Positions 7,995-15,749 of a stretch of 64,000 nucleotides of DNA are shown in pieces. Within the stretch, counting starts at the first letter, position 1. Each line of letters begins with the position of its first letter. This DNA is from Gemmatimonadales bacterium (GTDB lineage: Bacteria; Gemmatimonadota; Gemmatimonadetes; Gemmatimonadales; GWC2-71-9), in assembly GCA_041390145.1 (NCBI GenBank), contig JAWKQM010000005.1, positions 124,001 through 188,000 on the forward strand, given 5' to 3'. A program made the translations under genes and the position numbers. A model generated the notes under the pieces. It was not told the DNA's origin and made no database searches. It was given only the letters and a program-made list of their open reading frames with translations.

Positions 7995-8606
7995 CTAAAA
8001 ATGTAATTGAACCCCACCTGTAAGCTCGAAGTCGTCGAGCGCGCCTCCGTATAGATCGTCACTCCAGTAGCCTCCGGTGGCGCGGAGTGAAACCTTCGGG
8101 GAGAGTTCTACACCGAGCCCGAGGGTAAACCCAATTGCGAATCCAGTGGGCTTGTCTTCAATTCCCGAATAAGGGTCAGACAACGCATCAGTATTGACCG
8201 TCAACCCAGCAGAATGTACCACGCCAATTCCGATCCCCGCTTCCGGGGAGATCAGATCTATTACAGCAATACCACTATGAGCAAAGGGTCGATTTGAGAC
8301 TGCTACAGCGGTGAGATAACCTCGCCAGAGCGTTTCTGATCCATTTGGTTCAAATTCAGGGCCGCGAGGTACTTCCCCGATCGATGCCATGGAGAGGCCT
8401 ACTCCGATGCGTAGCCAAGGCAAGACCTCCCGCCCTCCGCGTAGTATGAAAAGTGGGTAGGTCTCATCTGCGCCAGCATCGTATTCGACGACTCCAGCCT
8501 CGAAGGACACTGAGTTCTTCTGTGCCATAGCATTGTTCGAAACTGCAATCGAAGCAATCAGGCCGAGCACAGCCCCGGCGCGAATTCGGGCCACAGTGTG
8601 AGCCAT
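7995..8606 (-). CDS. Outer-membrane beta-barrel-like protein
   Basis: 203 aa. A signal peptide (AVLGLIASIAVSNNAMA, then AQKN) is followed by alternating hydrophobic/polar strands rich in Gly, such as GIGIGVVHSAGL and GFAIGFTLGLGVELS. The chain ends in HF, the terminal aromatic typical of barrel proteins inserted by the BAM machinery. Its length suits an eight-stranded barrel. A GAGGAT ribosome site precedes the ATG at 8606. GC is lower than the chromosome's, like the lipoprotein gene downstream. The function and the reason for its presence within a mobile region are unknown. Confidence 0.65.
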   Translation of the reverse strand: MAHTVARIRAGAVLGLIASIAVSNNAMAQKNSVSFEAGVVEYDAGADETYPLFILRGGREVLPWLRIGVGLSMASIGEVPRGPEFEPNGSETLWRGYLTAVAVSNRPFAHSGIAVIDLISPEAGIGIGVVHSAGLTVNTDALSDPYSGIEDKPTGFAIGFTLGLGVELSPKVSLRATGGYWSDDLYGGALDDFELTGGVQLHF

Positions 8607-8930
8607 AGGCGCGGAATCCTCACTCTCAATTGATAGCTATTGATGGTGCGTAGAAAGGCAGCGTCTCATCTCTCCGCCAGATTTATTCTGAGAGTCTAGC
8701 GGGCGTTGGTCGCTTTGGTAAGAGGGGCACGGGTGCCGGAGATGATGCCACGCGATCGGCGACGAGCCACTCCGAACCCCTCCAGTACTGAGAATCCTAG
8801 GCAGAAACTGACACTTTGGGCGGGATATCTCTATACCCCCGACACATTTGAGGGTTGGTTGAAAGGTGGGCTGCTGCGTTGCTAGCCCGGCAGATCCGGC
8901 CATTGGTCGACCTTGTTTGTGACGTCGCGG
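8607..8930. other. Intergenic region between integrase and outer-membrane gene
   Basis: 324 bases. The only open frame here (88 aa on the minus strand) has no ribosome site and no family resemblance. The stretch presumably carries the promoter of the outer-membrane protein gene and the 3' end of the integrase transcript. I see no tRNA, att-like copy or repeat. Confidence 0.5.
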
Positions 8931-10247
8931 CTATAGCGGGGTAGCCTTCCCCCCGGCAGTGGGGAAGAGCAGCGCCTCGCGGGCGTCCGCGCTCCGACGC
9001 TTCATTGAGTCCTGCACATGAGAGTAGGTGTCCGCCGTCAGCTTGTAGGTCGAATGGCCGAGGCGTTCGCTCACCGTCTTCATTTCCTCGCCCGCTTCCA
9101 GGCCTAGAGTCGCGGACGAATGCCGGAGGTCGTACAACCGGAGGCGGTCCAAACCCGTTTCCTTCAGGGCTGCAAGGACCCTCGCGTCATAGTCGCGCTT
9201 CGCCTCTCGGTAGGTCTTGCGCGTCCGCCCGCGCGATACTGGGGCCTCCAGCTGTGCTCCCACTAACGTGAGTGCGAGCCGGGCAACGATACGATGGTAA
9301 TGTGCAGTTACCACGTCATGATTCAAGGGCCCACTCCGCAGGGTGCCATCGGCGCGCCAGGTTGGCGTTGCGGGGAATATGAGCCGCAGTGGGTTGGTGT
9401 CTTGCCCGAGCCCGAGGCGTACCTTGGCTTGAGCGGCGCGCTGGGTGAGAAGTGCGCGCTGAGTCGGAGGTGAGAGGGCGAGCTGCCGAGACTTCCCTGT
9501 TTTGGGGACTTTGAACGCACGTCCGGCCCCTGTCGCGGAGTCCACCGCCCTCCGGATCGTCAACCATTTGGACGTTTCCTCCCAGTCCGGCCACTGGAGT
9601 GCGTACGCCTCTCCCGGGCGCGCGCCCTCGTACAACAAGAGGGTGAAGAGTGGGCCGTAGGGGTCCCTCGCGGCCTCGATCAGGAAGATGCGCATCTCCT
9701 CGGAGGTCAACCAGCGATAATCAACCTTCACCATCGCCGGCGGATCTGTCAGGGAGACGACATTCCGCGGAACGAGCCCATCTTTCACGGCGCGGTTCAT
9801 GGCCTGGCGGAGGTCCCCGCGGATGTGGCGGATGGTGGCCGGACTGAGCCCCTGTTCCTGGAGTTGCGTGAAGAGCCTGGTGCAATCGGCGGAGGTAAGG
9901 GCAGCCAGGCGTCGGGCGCGCAATTCCAGGGGGACATGACGGGCCATGCGTCGGTCGAAGTCGAACCGCCGCCGTGTGCTCCTATTGGCGAGGAATGTCC
10001 CGCTGAACTCGGCCAGCCATTCCCCAAGCCGTTGAGGCCCGGGGCGAACGTGATCGCCGCTGTCCTTACGGCTGAGAATCTTCGCGAGCCACTCTTGCGC
10101 TGCACGCTGGGTTAATGTGGTCTTCTTGAGCCGGACCTCCCGGCCTGTCGTTGGGTCCACGCCGATGTAGGCTCGGGCGTTGTACTTGCCGTTCCTCTTC
10201 TTCGTGATGCTGCCCCTTGGGGACAGGCCTCTCTTCGTCTGTGTCAT
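8931..10247 (-). CDS. int: Tyrosine recombinase / phage integrase
   Basis: 438 aa. An N-terminal arm-binding region (1-60; TGREVRLKKTTLTQRAAQEW) is followed by a SAM-like core-binding domain (about 70-165) and the catalytic domain. Catalytic residues are R210 (GARPGE), K249 or K252 (KTGKSR), R375 (LYDLRHS), H398 (LGHST) and the nucleophile Y408 (TADTYSH). The first His of the HxxR motif is Tyr372, a known variation. It would integrate the element at a tRNA gene; the tRNA-Leu fragment at 15514 is the likely attachment site, although it lies 5.3 kb away with the replication gene between. Confidence 0.92.
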   Translation of the reverse strand: MTQTKRGLSPRGSITKKRNGKYNARAYIGVDPTTGREVRLKKTTLTQRAAQEWLAKILSRKDSGDHVRPGPQRLGEWLAEFSGTFLANRSTRRRFDFDRRMARHVPLELRARRLAALTSADCTRLFTQLQEQGLSPATIRHIRGDLRQAMNRAVKDGLVPRNVVSLTDPPAMVKVDYRWLTSEEMRIFLIEAARDPYGPLFTLLLYEGARPGEAYALQWPDWEETSKWLTIRRAVDSATGAGRAFKVPKTGKSRQLALSPPTQRALLTQRAAQAKVRLGLGQDTNPLRLIFPATPTWRADGTLRSGPLNHDVVTAHYHRIVARLALTLVGAQLEAPVSRGRTRKTYREAKRDYDARVLAALKETGLDRLRLYDLRHSSATLGLEAGEEMKTVSERLGHSTYKLTADTYSHVQDSMKRRSADAREALLFPTAGGKATPL

Positions 10248-10365
10248 GGACCGTTGCTCCGCTCTGGTGAAACCTTGAAACGTTGCATAGTGGAACCATC
10301 AGCGGAATCTACGCTTACTTACAGCCTCTAGCTACAACTCCCGGGCCCAGGCCGGGCCCCTAGAG

Positions 10366-10713
10366 TTATAAACGGTTGCAGAATAATGAGTTACCATGAC
10401 CCCTAGGCCCGCCGGGCCTAGGGGGGTCAATCCCATGCACTGGTTGACCCTTGCACCCGACTCCAGGCGGGGAGGGCAAAGAGACCCCCCCACGTTGCGG
10501 CGTGGGGAGAAGGCCTCCTAGGCCCGCTCGAAGCCACTTCGCGGCCCTCGGGCGACCGAGCATGAAGGCCAAATCCCACTCGGGGAGGGGGCGTCCCCGG
10601 GGGGATGAGGATCTGACAAATCGAAAGCCTGCCCGGGGGAGCGGAAGATCTAGTTCCGTCCCTCGGGGTCGCCGCCGGGTAGCTCGCCCATCAGCGACCA
10701 TTTTTTCCGACAT
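10366..10713 (-). CDS. Doubtful small open frame within the candidate origin
   Basis: 115 codons. GAGGAG sits 9 bases before the ATG at 10713, which is the main reason to list it. The first half (MSEKMVADGRATRRRPRG, then LPEWDLAFMLGRP) reads like a small basic protein. The second half is Gly/Pro-rich and overlaps three hairpins, which is unusual for a real gene. No family is recognised. It may simply be noncoding. Confidence 0.2.
   Translation of the reverse strand: MSEKMVADGRATRRRPRGTELDLPLPRAGFRFVRSSSPRGRPLPEWDLAFMLGRPRAAKWLRAGLGGLLPTPQRGGVSLPSPPGVGCKGQPVHGIDPPRPGGPRGHGNSLFCNRL
10400..10424. repeat. Perfect 11-bp inverted repeat
   Basis: CCCCTAGGCCC (10400-10410) and GGGCCTAGGGG (10414-10424) flank a 3-base loop; TGA/TCA outside extends the symmetry imperfectly. 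It holds two CTAGGCC units. It could be a terminator ahead of the integrase or part of an origin. Confidence 0.7.
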
Positions 10714-10809
10714 AAAGAATTGCTCCTCTGGAGCGGCAATTGGGCCGATGATCTGACTTCCCCGAGCAGGACGCCCGGCTCTTACACCTGGGAAATCAGG
10801 CCACCCCCG

Positions 10810-10873
10810 AGCTAGGCCGAGGGTGGAGTCGGCGGCAATTCGCAGCTCGTGACTCCGCCCTCGGGACCTAGCT
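10810..10873. repeat. Long imperfect inverted repeat
   Basis: The arms 10810-10830 (21 bases) and 10851-10873 (23 bases) pair along their whole length with one mismatch and a two-base bulge, around a 20-base loop. Each arm holds one CTAGG unit. It is the largest secondary structure in the element and lies 92 bases past the primase-helicase stop. Confidence 0.7.
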
Positions 10874-10964
10874 GTCCCCGGTCCTCGACTTTTCTCCTTA
10901 GAAGCACCGAGCCTAAGCTTCTTCTGAACTTCTAGGCCGACTAGGCCGCCTAAGTCCGTGGCTG

Positions 10965-13199
10965 TCAGAGCGCTTCGGGCAACAGTGACAGGCCAAGTCG
11001 GACCCACGCCTTCTTAGTCCCATCCTGCCGCCGGACCTTGCCGAATCCCAGCCCACTGAGGCGAGTCCCGAATGAAGTCTGAGAACCAGGAAGGCGATCT
11101 TCTTGTTCACACCAGTCTTCGTAACTCTCGTACAATGCCGTCGCCCCCACCGTCGCTTCTGGGTCTAGAACGCACCGTGCCGCCATGAACGCAGACAAGT
11201 CATCTTGCTCCTCGCGGTATCGCTTTGTCGCCGCACGGACCTGCTCGGCCACCCCCAGTCCTTCAGCCCGCCATGCGGCGAGTCCGCCCAGCGCCCAGTT
11301 CAGGATTCCCGAGGCCTCGGCTTGCAGTTGCTGGGGAAGGTCCCGTATGCGTTCAGGCTCCGGGATTTGCTCGGTGAACGGCACGAGGTGAATTCGCCGC
11401 CAAATGGCGTCATCAGTCCCTCGAATTGTTGGTTTGTGATTTGCTCCGAGCCAGAGCTTGAATCGGGCCTGGAAGTCGAAGCTTGGACGATACAAATGGC
11501 GCGCGGTCACAGTGTCCCCGCCGGTCAGTTGCTTTAGAAGCACCTCGTTGAAGGCCACGCCATCGCCTGTTTCAACTGCCGTGATGTATCGCACACCGAT
11601 GACGCGGGCGATGTCCTCCGAAGGCCCCTGTCCGGATCGGGTATGAGAAGTCAACGTTGAGACATTCATGGCTTGTCTGTAATCACCCATGACGTAGCCA
11701 AGCGTTTCTAGAAATGTTGTCTTGCCATTCGCCCCGAGGCCATACAGCAGAAATAAGCATTGCTCTTCGGTGAGTCCTGTCAGGGAGTATCCAGCAGCGC
11801 GCTGAAGAAACTCGCGAATTGTTTCAGGCGCTATCACGCGTTCAAGGAATCTTTCCCATTTTGGGGCGGTCGCCTCCGAGTCGAACTCCACCTGAGCGAG
11901 TTTGCTGATTAGGTCGCCACGATCATGCTCCCTGAGGCAGCCGGTCCGGAGATCGATCGTCCCGTTCCGGCAGTTCAAAAGCATTGGATCCGCGTCAAGA
12001 TCGTCTGGCGCGGCAATGACCTCCGCCTCCGTTCTCGCCAGCTCTACCATTGCTTTGATGCGCCCGACACTGTGGCTCGTCACCGCCCAGTTCACGGCTC
12101 GCTTCCGAGAATCGTCCTCTGCCACCGTGGCGCCCTGCACCAACATTCTCTTGACCGTTTCCTTGGCTAGACGGTCGATGCCGCCTGTGTTGTCGGGGGC
12201 AAAGCGGCACCCATCCCACACCAGCCATCCAACTCCCGGCACGAAGAGAATGTCTGGCCCGTGATCGACGATCAATTGGCGTGCATTCCCTAGGTCTGTG
12301 AAGCGGGAACGCTCGTCACCCTTTTGGGCCGCCGGTTCATACCGGGTCATGCCCAGCGCGATGTGCTGCAGTTCGACATCCGGCAATGGGGGATCGAAGC
12401 GCGATGAGTTCTCCTCACGCAACGCTGCTAGGATTGCCGCCTGACCCGTTCCGTGGCGCCGCATCGCGCCGGCAAGGCTGGTCAACTCCTCGTTCCGCCC
12501 TGCGAAGGCACGCTCACCATGCACAGCGGGGGCCACTGAGCCCCCCTGTGATCCGGGCAGAACCGGCGCGGTGAGCTTGGCCAGCTGCGCTCGGGAAAGC
12601 TCTACGGCATCTGCCACATTGAGGAATGCCACAAGATCTAGCGCTCCCCCGTCCGGCATCACCGCATAGCGCCCGCCCTCCATGCCATTGAAGTACGGCA
12701 TGTTGATCCAGTTGCCCACGTCCCGGTCGGAGGCCAGCCGCGTCTGCTTGGGGAAGATCTCGGCGCGCGGGAAGCCGAGCGCCACGCTCCATTCCTGCAG
12801 CTTGCTGCGCACGAGCTCGGCGGGGATGTCCTCGGCACAAAACAGATAGGCATGGATCCCACCGCTTTTGGTGCGGCACATGACGAGCGGCAGGCCAAGG
12901 CGCTCGGACTCTTCGGCCTTGGCGGTGATGTCGAGGTCCACGTATTGATCGATGTCGATGGCGCCCCACCGCACCGTGCCGTCGTCGCGAATCGGGACAA
13001 TCCCCAGGCCGTACTCCCCGGAGAGATGGCGTTCATAATGATCCAGTGTTGGCGGCTCCCGAAGTGTTATGGCCCGGCCCTCCACCTTTCGACCCTCGAC
13101 CTGCGAGCGTGAATTATGCAGCGAATACCAACCATGGGCCCGTCCTAGTCCCACAAGGCGGGCAGCGAATCGCTGGGCGAGCGTGAGGGGCGTGCTCAT
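10965..13199 (-). CDS. AEP primase fused to SF3 helicase (phage/plasmid replication protein)
   Basis: 744 aa. The N-terminal archaeo-eukaryotic primase-type domain has the catalytic D82-I-D84 (GAIDIDQY), a SGGIHAYLF motif (H116) and EIFPKQ. The C-terminal part (about 400-680) is a D5/P4-type superfamily 3 helicase: a NCRNGTIDLRTG region, Walker A GLGANGKTT (K493), a Walker B-like AVETGDG and the Arg-rich DDAIWRRIHLVPF sensor. A small C-terminal domain (GTRLSGLGF) follows. This combination starts replication in satellite phages and integrative plasmids. Its ATG overlaps the upstream HTH gene stop (ATGA). It ends beside the repeat-rich candidate origin. Confidence 0.9.
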   Translation of the reverse strand: MSTPLTLAQRFAARLVGLGRAHGWYSLHNSRSQVEGRKVEGRAITLREPPTLDHYERHLSGEYGLGIVPIRDDGTVRWGAIDIDQYVDLDITAKAEESERLGLPLVMCRTKSGGIHAYLFCAEDIPAELVRSKLQEWSVALGFPRAEIFPKQTRLASDRDVGNWINMPYFNGMEGGRYAVMPDGGALDLVAFLNVADAVELSRAQLAKLTAPVLPGSQGGSVAPAVHGERAFAGRNEELTSLAGAMRRHGTGQAAILAALREENSSRFDPPLPDVELQHIALGMTRYEPAAQKGDERSRFTDLGNARQLIVDHGPDILFVPGVGWLVWDGCRFAPDNTGGIDRLAKETVKRMLVQGATVAEDDSRKRAVNWAVTSHSVGRIKAMVELARTEAEVIAAPDDLDADPMLLNCRNGTIDLRTGCLREHDRGDLISKLAQVEFDSEATAPKWERFLERVIAPETIREFLQRAAGYSLTGLTEEQCLFLLYGLGANGKTTFLETLGYVMGDYRQAMNVSTLTSHTRSGQGPSEDIARVIGVRYITAVETGDGVAFNEVLLKQLTGGDTVTARHLYRPSFDFQARFKLWLGANHKPTIRGTDDAIWRRIHLVPFTEQIPEPERIRDLPQQLQAEASGILNWALGGLAAWRAEGLGVAEQVRAATKRYREEQDDLSAFMAARCVLDPEATVGATALYESYEDWCEQEDRLPGSQTSFGTRLSGLGFGKVRRQDGTKKAWVRLGLSLLPEAL

Positions 13200-13543
13200 C
13201 CGCGGCGTCCCCTCTCTGAGCTAGTTTTGGGTACCTCTCCCGAGCGCGGAGCAACTCCCTTCTTAGTTCTGTGGGCGGAGCGCCCGCAGGATGGTCCCAC
13301 CACCTCCACGCGCCAGCCCCCGGGGTAGCGCTGGCCGCCAGCTCCCATCCATGAAGCGAGTGCGTCGATGCGAAAGAAGAAGTGTCTCCCGATCTTGACG
13401 TGGGGGATGCTGTCGGACTTGGCCAGTTTCAGTAGCAGGCCCTTGCACCAAGGGGGGTCTTTGGGGTGAACGGATTGGAGCCACTTGGCGGCTTGATCGC
13501 TCCCGAACAGCGTACTGGCAGGTACAGCGGTTGTAGTGGACAT
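13196..13543 (-). CDS. HTH excisionase-like protein
   Basis: 115 aa from ATG at 13543, preceded by GAGAGGT seven bases upstream; a GTG three codons earlier is possible. The central part (about 35-65, LLLKLAKSDSIPHVKIGRHFFFRIDALASWM) matches the MerR/excisionase family wing, in which I-P-x-x-KIGR and F-R-x-DALxxW contact DNA. A charged tail follows. It is translationally coupled to the primase-helicase. Such genes act as Xis or as replication regulators in integrative elements. Confidence 0.65.
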   Translation of the reverse strand: MSTTTAVPASTLFGSDQAAKWLQSVHPKDPPWCKGLLLKLAKSDSIPHVKIGRHFFFRIDALASWMGAGGQRYPGGWRVEVVGPSCGRSAHRTKKGVAPRSGEVPKTSSERGRRG

Positions 13544-14013
13544 TGAATACACCTCTCACCTCGGGCAGAAAAGCCAAGCGGCCCCAAAGAACCCGGAGCC
13601 GCAGCTCGCGCCAAAAAAGGGCGTGAGCAACGGTCACTGGTTCTCTGGGGCCGCCCGAGGTCGTCGGTGCAGGGTCCCGTGGAGATGCGGTCAATGGGGA
13701 CCGCGTTCCAGTCCGTCTTTGGACTGGCCGGAGGAGTTTCGCCGCTCCCCCTGACTTACATCAAGCGCCACGCACCGCCACTTGCTCCGGGTCTTTGCCC
13801 GGCGGCCTGCGTTGAACTCTAGCAACTGCTAGGACATTAGCACATTTTGGCACGCCGCGAAAGAGTTTACTTTTGGCCCACTTGTGAGCTGGTCATTATG
13901 GGTGATCAGATGGTGCGGAGGGAAGGATGGCTAGTCGAATGTGGATGATTCAGTCCGCTGAGGTGGTGACCTTTGCCCCAGATTTGGCCCCTTCAGGATC
14001 GGAGGACCGGTAA
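13544..14013. other. Divergent intergenic region
   Basis: 470 bases between the HTH/primase operon and the nuclease-like gene. No gene-like open frame has a ribosome site. AT-richer DNA at 13820-13900 probably holds promoters, including one for the gene at 14014, whose GGAGG is at 14001-14005. No clear operator or repeat was found. Confidence 0.5.
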
Positions 14014-15348
14014 GTGGCGACCGAGTCAATCGAGCTTCCGGATATTCCTGCGAATGGCGATCAATTCGAAGACTATGTAGCAGCGCTGTTTCAGTGTGGT
14101 GGATACTTCGTCCAGCGAGGGGTCACTGAACGGGACCCGACGGACGTCCTTGAATTGGACGCCGTTGTCACGGACTACGATGTTCAGCCGCCAGAGGCTT
14201 TAATCGTCGAAGCAAAGTCCGGAACAAAGTGGGGGTACCCTGACCTATTCAAGGTAGTAGGCTGGCTGCGGTACCTGCATATGTCGCGCGGCTGCTTCCT
14301 TGTTCAAACAGTTCCTCGCAGAATGGATTTTGCCAAGAGACAGGCCCGGGCCGCTGGACTGGATGTGGCGCTGGTTCACCTCGAAGAACCCGATCTGACG
14401 GCTGGCTTTGTAGCGGCGGGATTCTCCGAGGCACCTACTGAGACCGCACTAAATGTGTGGCGTTTTTCATACCTGATTGAGCGTTCTCTGTTGACGTGCA
14501 TCCACGAGGCCAAGAAGAACGCGCCTACACAGGCAGGCCCGAGGGCGATTTGGGACTATTACAACCTGATCAACAACTCTCTGTTCTTCGAGCCGGACGA
14601 CTATGAGCGAGTGACGGCGCTCTACGCAGCATTTGGGCAGCACCCGAAGTTGGCCTTGGGGGTGGCGAGAGAGATTGGTGGAGGAGGTTTCGATTGCGAG
14701 GCAGAGGATCCCAAGAACCCTCAGATTAGGGATGCGCTTTATAGGTGTGCTTACCCGGTGCTTCAGGCCTGCATCTACTTCGAGCACCGTGCACGCCTGG
14801 CCATACTAAAGGCCGTCGTCGATATCGTCCTGCTCGCACCCGCGCCAAAGGTGATCCTGAAGGCCGGCGACTCTGGATGGACCCAACTGGAGCTACTTCC
14901 AGTGAACATTCGACAGGCAGTAGAAACGCTTCGAGCGCACCCCGCGGTCCGGCACTACCCTCGATTCTGGCAGGTATTCCTCTGGGGCTGTGGCGGTTTT
15001 CTCCTCCGTGATCGAGAGGATGACGAGTTCAGATGGCTTTCAACTCAGACTGGCGTGCCCGTCGAGGAGATGGGGAATGCTCTCAGCGCGTTTGACGTCT
15101 GCTTTCCGCTCAACAATGGCGGATCATGGCTGACCGATGCTTACGATTCCCAGTGCCGCGTGGTCAGAATGGTACCCTGTGTCTATCAGGGGCTGGGAGT
15201 CTACCATCGCATGGCTGAGTGGGGCATGGGTACTGTCGCAGACTTTGGCTATACGGACTACACTCAGGCCGACCTTCTTAAGTGGCAGAATGCGGCCTTC
15301 AACGTCATGAAGCAGTACAGTGGGCTCCCTGTGACGCCGAAGCCATAA
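14014..15348 (+). CDS. PD-(D/E)XK nuclease-domain protein, possible solo defence gene
   Basis: 444 aa, GTG start with GGAGG 8 bases upstream. Residues 1-130 look like an Mrr-type restriction-endonuclease fold: FEDYVAALF (E19), D49 in ELDAVV, then EALIVEAK (E66, K68), the D-(x)n-E-x-K catalytic signature, followed by strands with FLVQTV. Residues 150-444 are mainly helical and unrecognised. GC is lower than in the chromosome. It is the last gene before the attachment site, a position that often carries defence cargo in P4-like elements. No methylase or helicase partner is present, so if it is a defence protein it works alone; this is inference. Confidence 0.6.
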   Translation: MATESIELPDIPANGDQFEDYVAALFQCGGYFVQRGVTERDPTDVLELDAVVTDYDVQPPEALIVEAKSGTKWGYPDLFKVVGWLRYLHMSRGCFLVQTVPRRMDFAKRQARAAGLDVALVHLEEPDLTAGFVAAGFSEAPTETALNVWRFSYLIERSLLTCIHEAKKNAPTQAGPRAIWDYYNLINNSLFFEPDDYERVTALYAAFGQHPKLALGVAREIGGGGFDCEAEDPKNPQIRDALYRCAYPVLQACIYFEHRARLAILKAVVDIVLLAPAPKVILKAGDSGWTQLELLPVNIRQAVETLRAHPAVRHYPRFWQVFLWGCGGFLLRDREDDEFRWLSTQTGVPVEEMGNALSAFDVCFPLNNGGSWLTDAYDSQCRVVRMVPCVYQGLGVYHRMAEWGMGTVADFGYTDYTQADLLKWQNAAFNVMKQYSGLPVTPKP

Positions 15349-15446
15349 AATCTTACGAGAGTGGGCCCGGTTTGGGCCCGAAATGAGAGGGGAGTCTTGC
15401 GAAAACTGCCTGAATCCCCTGATTACTCCCGACCGTTCGGTGGGTG

Positions 15447-15512
15447 CGTAACCCTGCCCGAGGGCTGACCTTCCGCATGCTCGCGGTCGCTTCCGCCTCA
15501 ACCAGGGTTACG
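15447..15512. repeat. 10-bp inverted repeat beside the attachment core
   Basis: CGTAACCCTG at 15447-15456 is mirrored perfectly by CAGGGTTACG at 15503-15512, with 46 bases between. The right copy touches the tRNA identity segment starting at 15514. The placement suits integrase core- or arm-binding sites, but it could also be the stem of a larger hairpin. Confidence 0.5.
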
Positions 15513-15513
15513 G

Positions 15514-15567
15514 CTTAAAATCCCAAGGGGAGCAATCCCCATGTGGGTTCGATCCCCACCCCGGGCA
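15514..15567 (+). other. Attachment site: displaced 3' half of tRNA-Leu(UAA)
   Basis: The segment starts with the anticodon loop CTTAAAA (anticodon TAA, 15514-15520) and the 3' anticodon strand TCCCA. A long variable arm GGGGA-GCAA-TCCCC follows, then the T arm GTGGG-TTCGATC-CCCAC (15543-15559), acceptor strand CCCGGGC (15560-15566) and A at 15567. The expected 5' partners (TGGGA stem, D arm, GCCCGGG) are absent upstream, where unrelated DNA lies. This is the copy of the tRNA 3' end left by site-specific integration; the intact gene should be at the other end of the element. No encoded CCA is visible. Confidence 0.8.
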
Positions 15568-15749
15568 CTTGGACAATGCCGCCCCCCCCTCCACCCCGGG
15601 GGATGGCCAAGGCCCTCCCCGCGCGCTAGATATTGTTCAGGAGCAAGTGAATTACCTTCGGCCTTGATCCTCAATTTTGAAAATTTGAGTGGAGTGCTTA
15701 TGCACGCCAAGTTTGCCGCCACCTCAGCGGCCAGGGCCACGGACTGACC

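Larger units (their letters stand above)
10248..10964. other. Hairpin- and CTAGGCC-rich noncoding region, candidate origin
   Basis: About 700 bases between the integrase start and the primase-helicase stop. CTAGGCC occurs six times (10403, 10415 inverted, 10518, 10812, 10932, 10941) plus a one-base variant at 10867-10873. Hairpins: GGGCCC pair near 10338-10355; perfect 11-bp arms 10400-10410/10414-10424; CCCCACG/CGTGGGG 10488-10507; 10718-10741; CCACCC/GGGTGG at 10801-10826; and a long arm pair 10810-10830/10851-10873. The dense repeats next to a primase-helicase suggest a replication origin; a structured RNA is the alternative. One weak open frame crosses it (see 10366). Confidence 0.5.
1..15567. 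mobile_element. Integrated composite element (casposon-like module plus P4-like integrative module), left end outside window
   Basis: The right boundary is the 3' half of a tRNA-Leu gene at 15514-15567 with no matching 5' half, followed by ordinary chromosomal genes. Inside are a tyrosine integrase, an AEP-SF3 helicase replication gene, a family B DNA polymerase and a solo Cas1. GC is uneven: the polymerase/Cas1 part is as GC-rich as the chromosome, while 7.4-8.6 kb and much of 11-15.3 kb are visibly less so, which suggests a composite history. Since the tRNA fragment is read on the plus strand, the intact tRNA should lie to the left, so the element exceeds 15.5 kb. Whether the Cas1/polymerase part is a separate nested or tandem element cannot be decided without its left end. 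Confidence 0.75.
15349..15749. other. Element-chromosome junction, no gene
   Basis: About 400 bases holding the inverted repeat, the tRNA-Leu fragment and, beyond 15567, the first chromosomal sequence. GGGCCC is repeated with a 5-base gap at 15364-15380 and could form a hairpin after the nuclease gene. Past the att site, C/G-rich DNA (15580-15625) shows nothing gene-like. Confidence 0.6.

Noticed and set aside
8637..8903. 88-codon minus-strand frame next to the integrase
   Set aside because: No ribosome site and no family resemblance; probably chance.
10248..10964. Retron or group II intron RNA in the hairpin-rich region
   Set aside because: No reverse transcriptase gene is present in the window, and no intron domain V-like hairpin was recognised.
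13860..13900. A promoter TTTACT/CATTAT upstream of the nuclease-like gene
   Set aside because: The spacing of 22 bases is too long for a standard sigma-70 promoter.
15456..15567. A complete tRNA gene ending at 15567
   Set aside because: GCCCGAG at 15456 could mimic a 5' acceptor, but the length (112 bases) is too great and no D arm or matching anticodon stem exists; only the 3' half is real.
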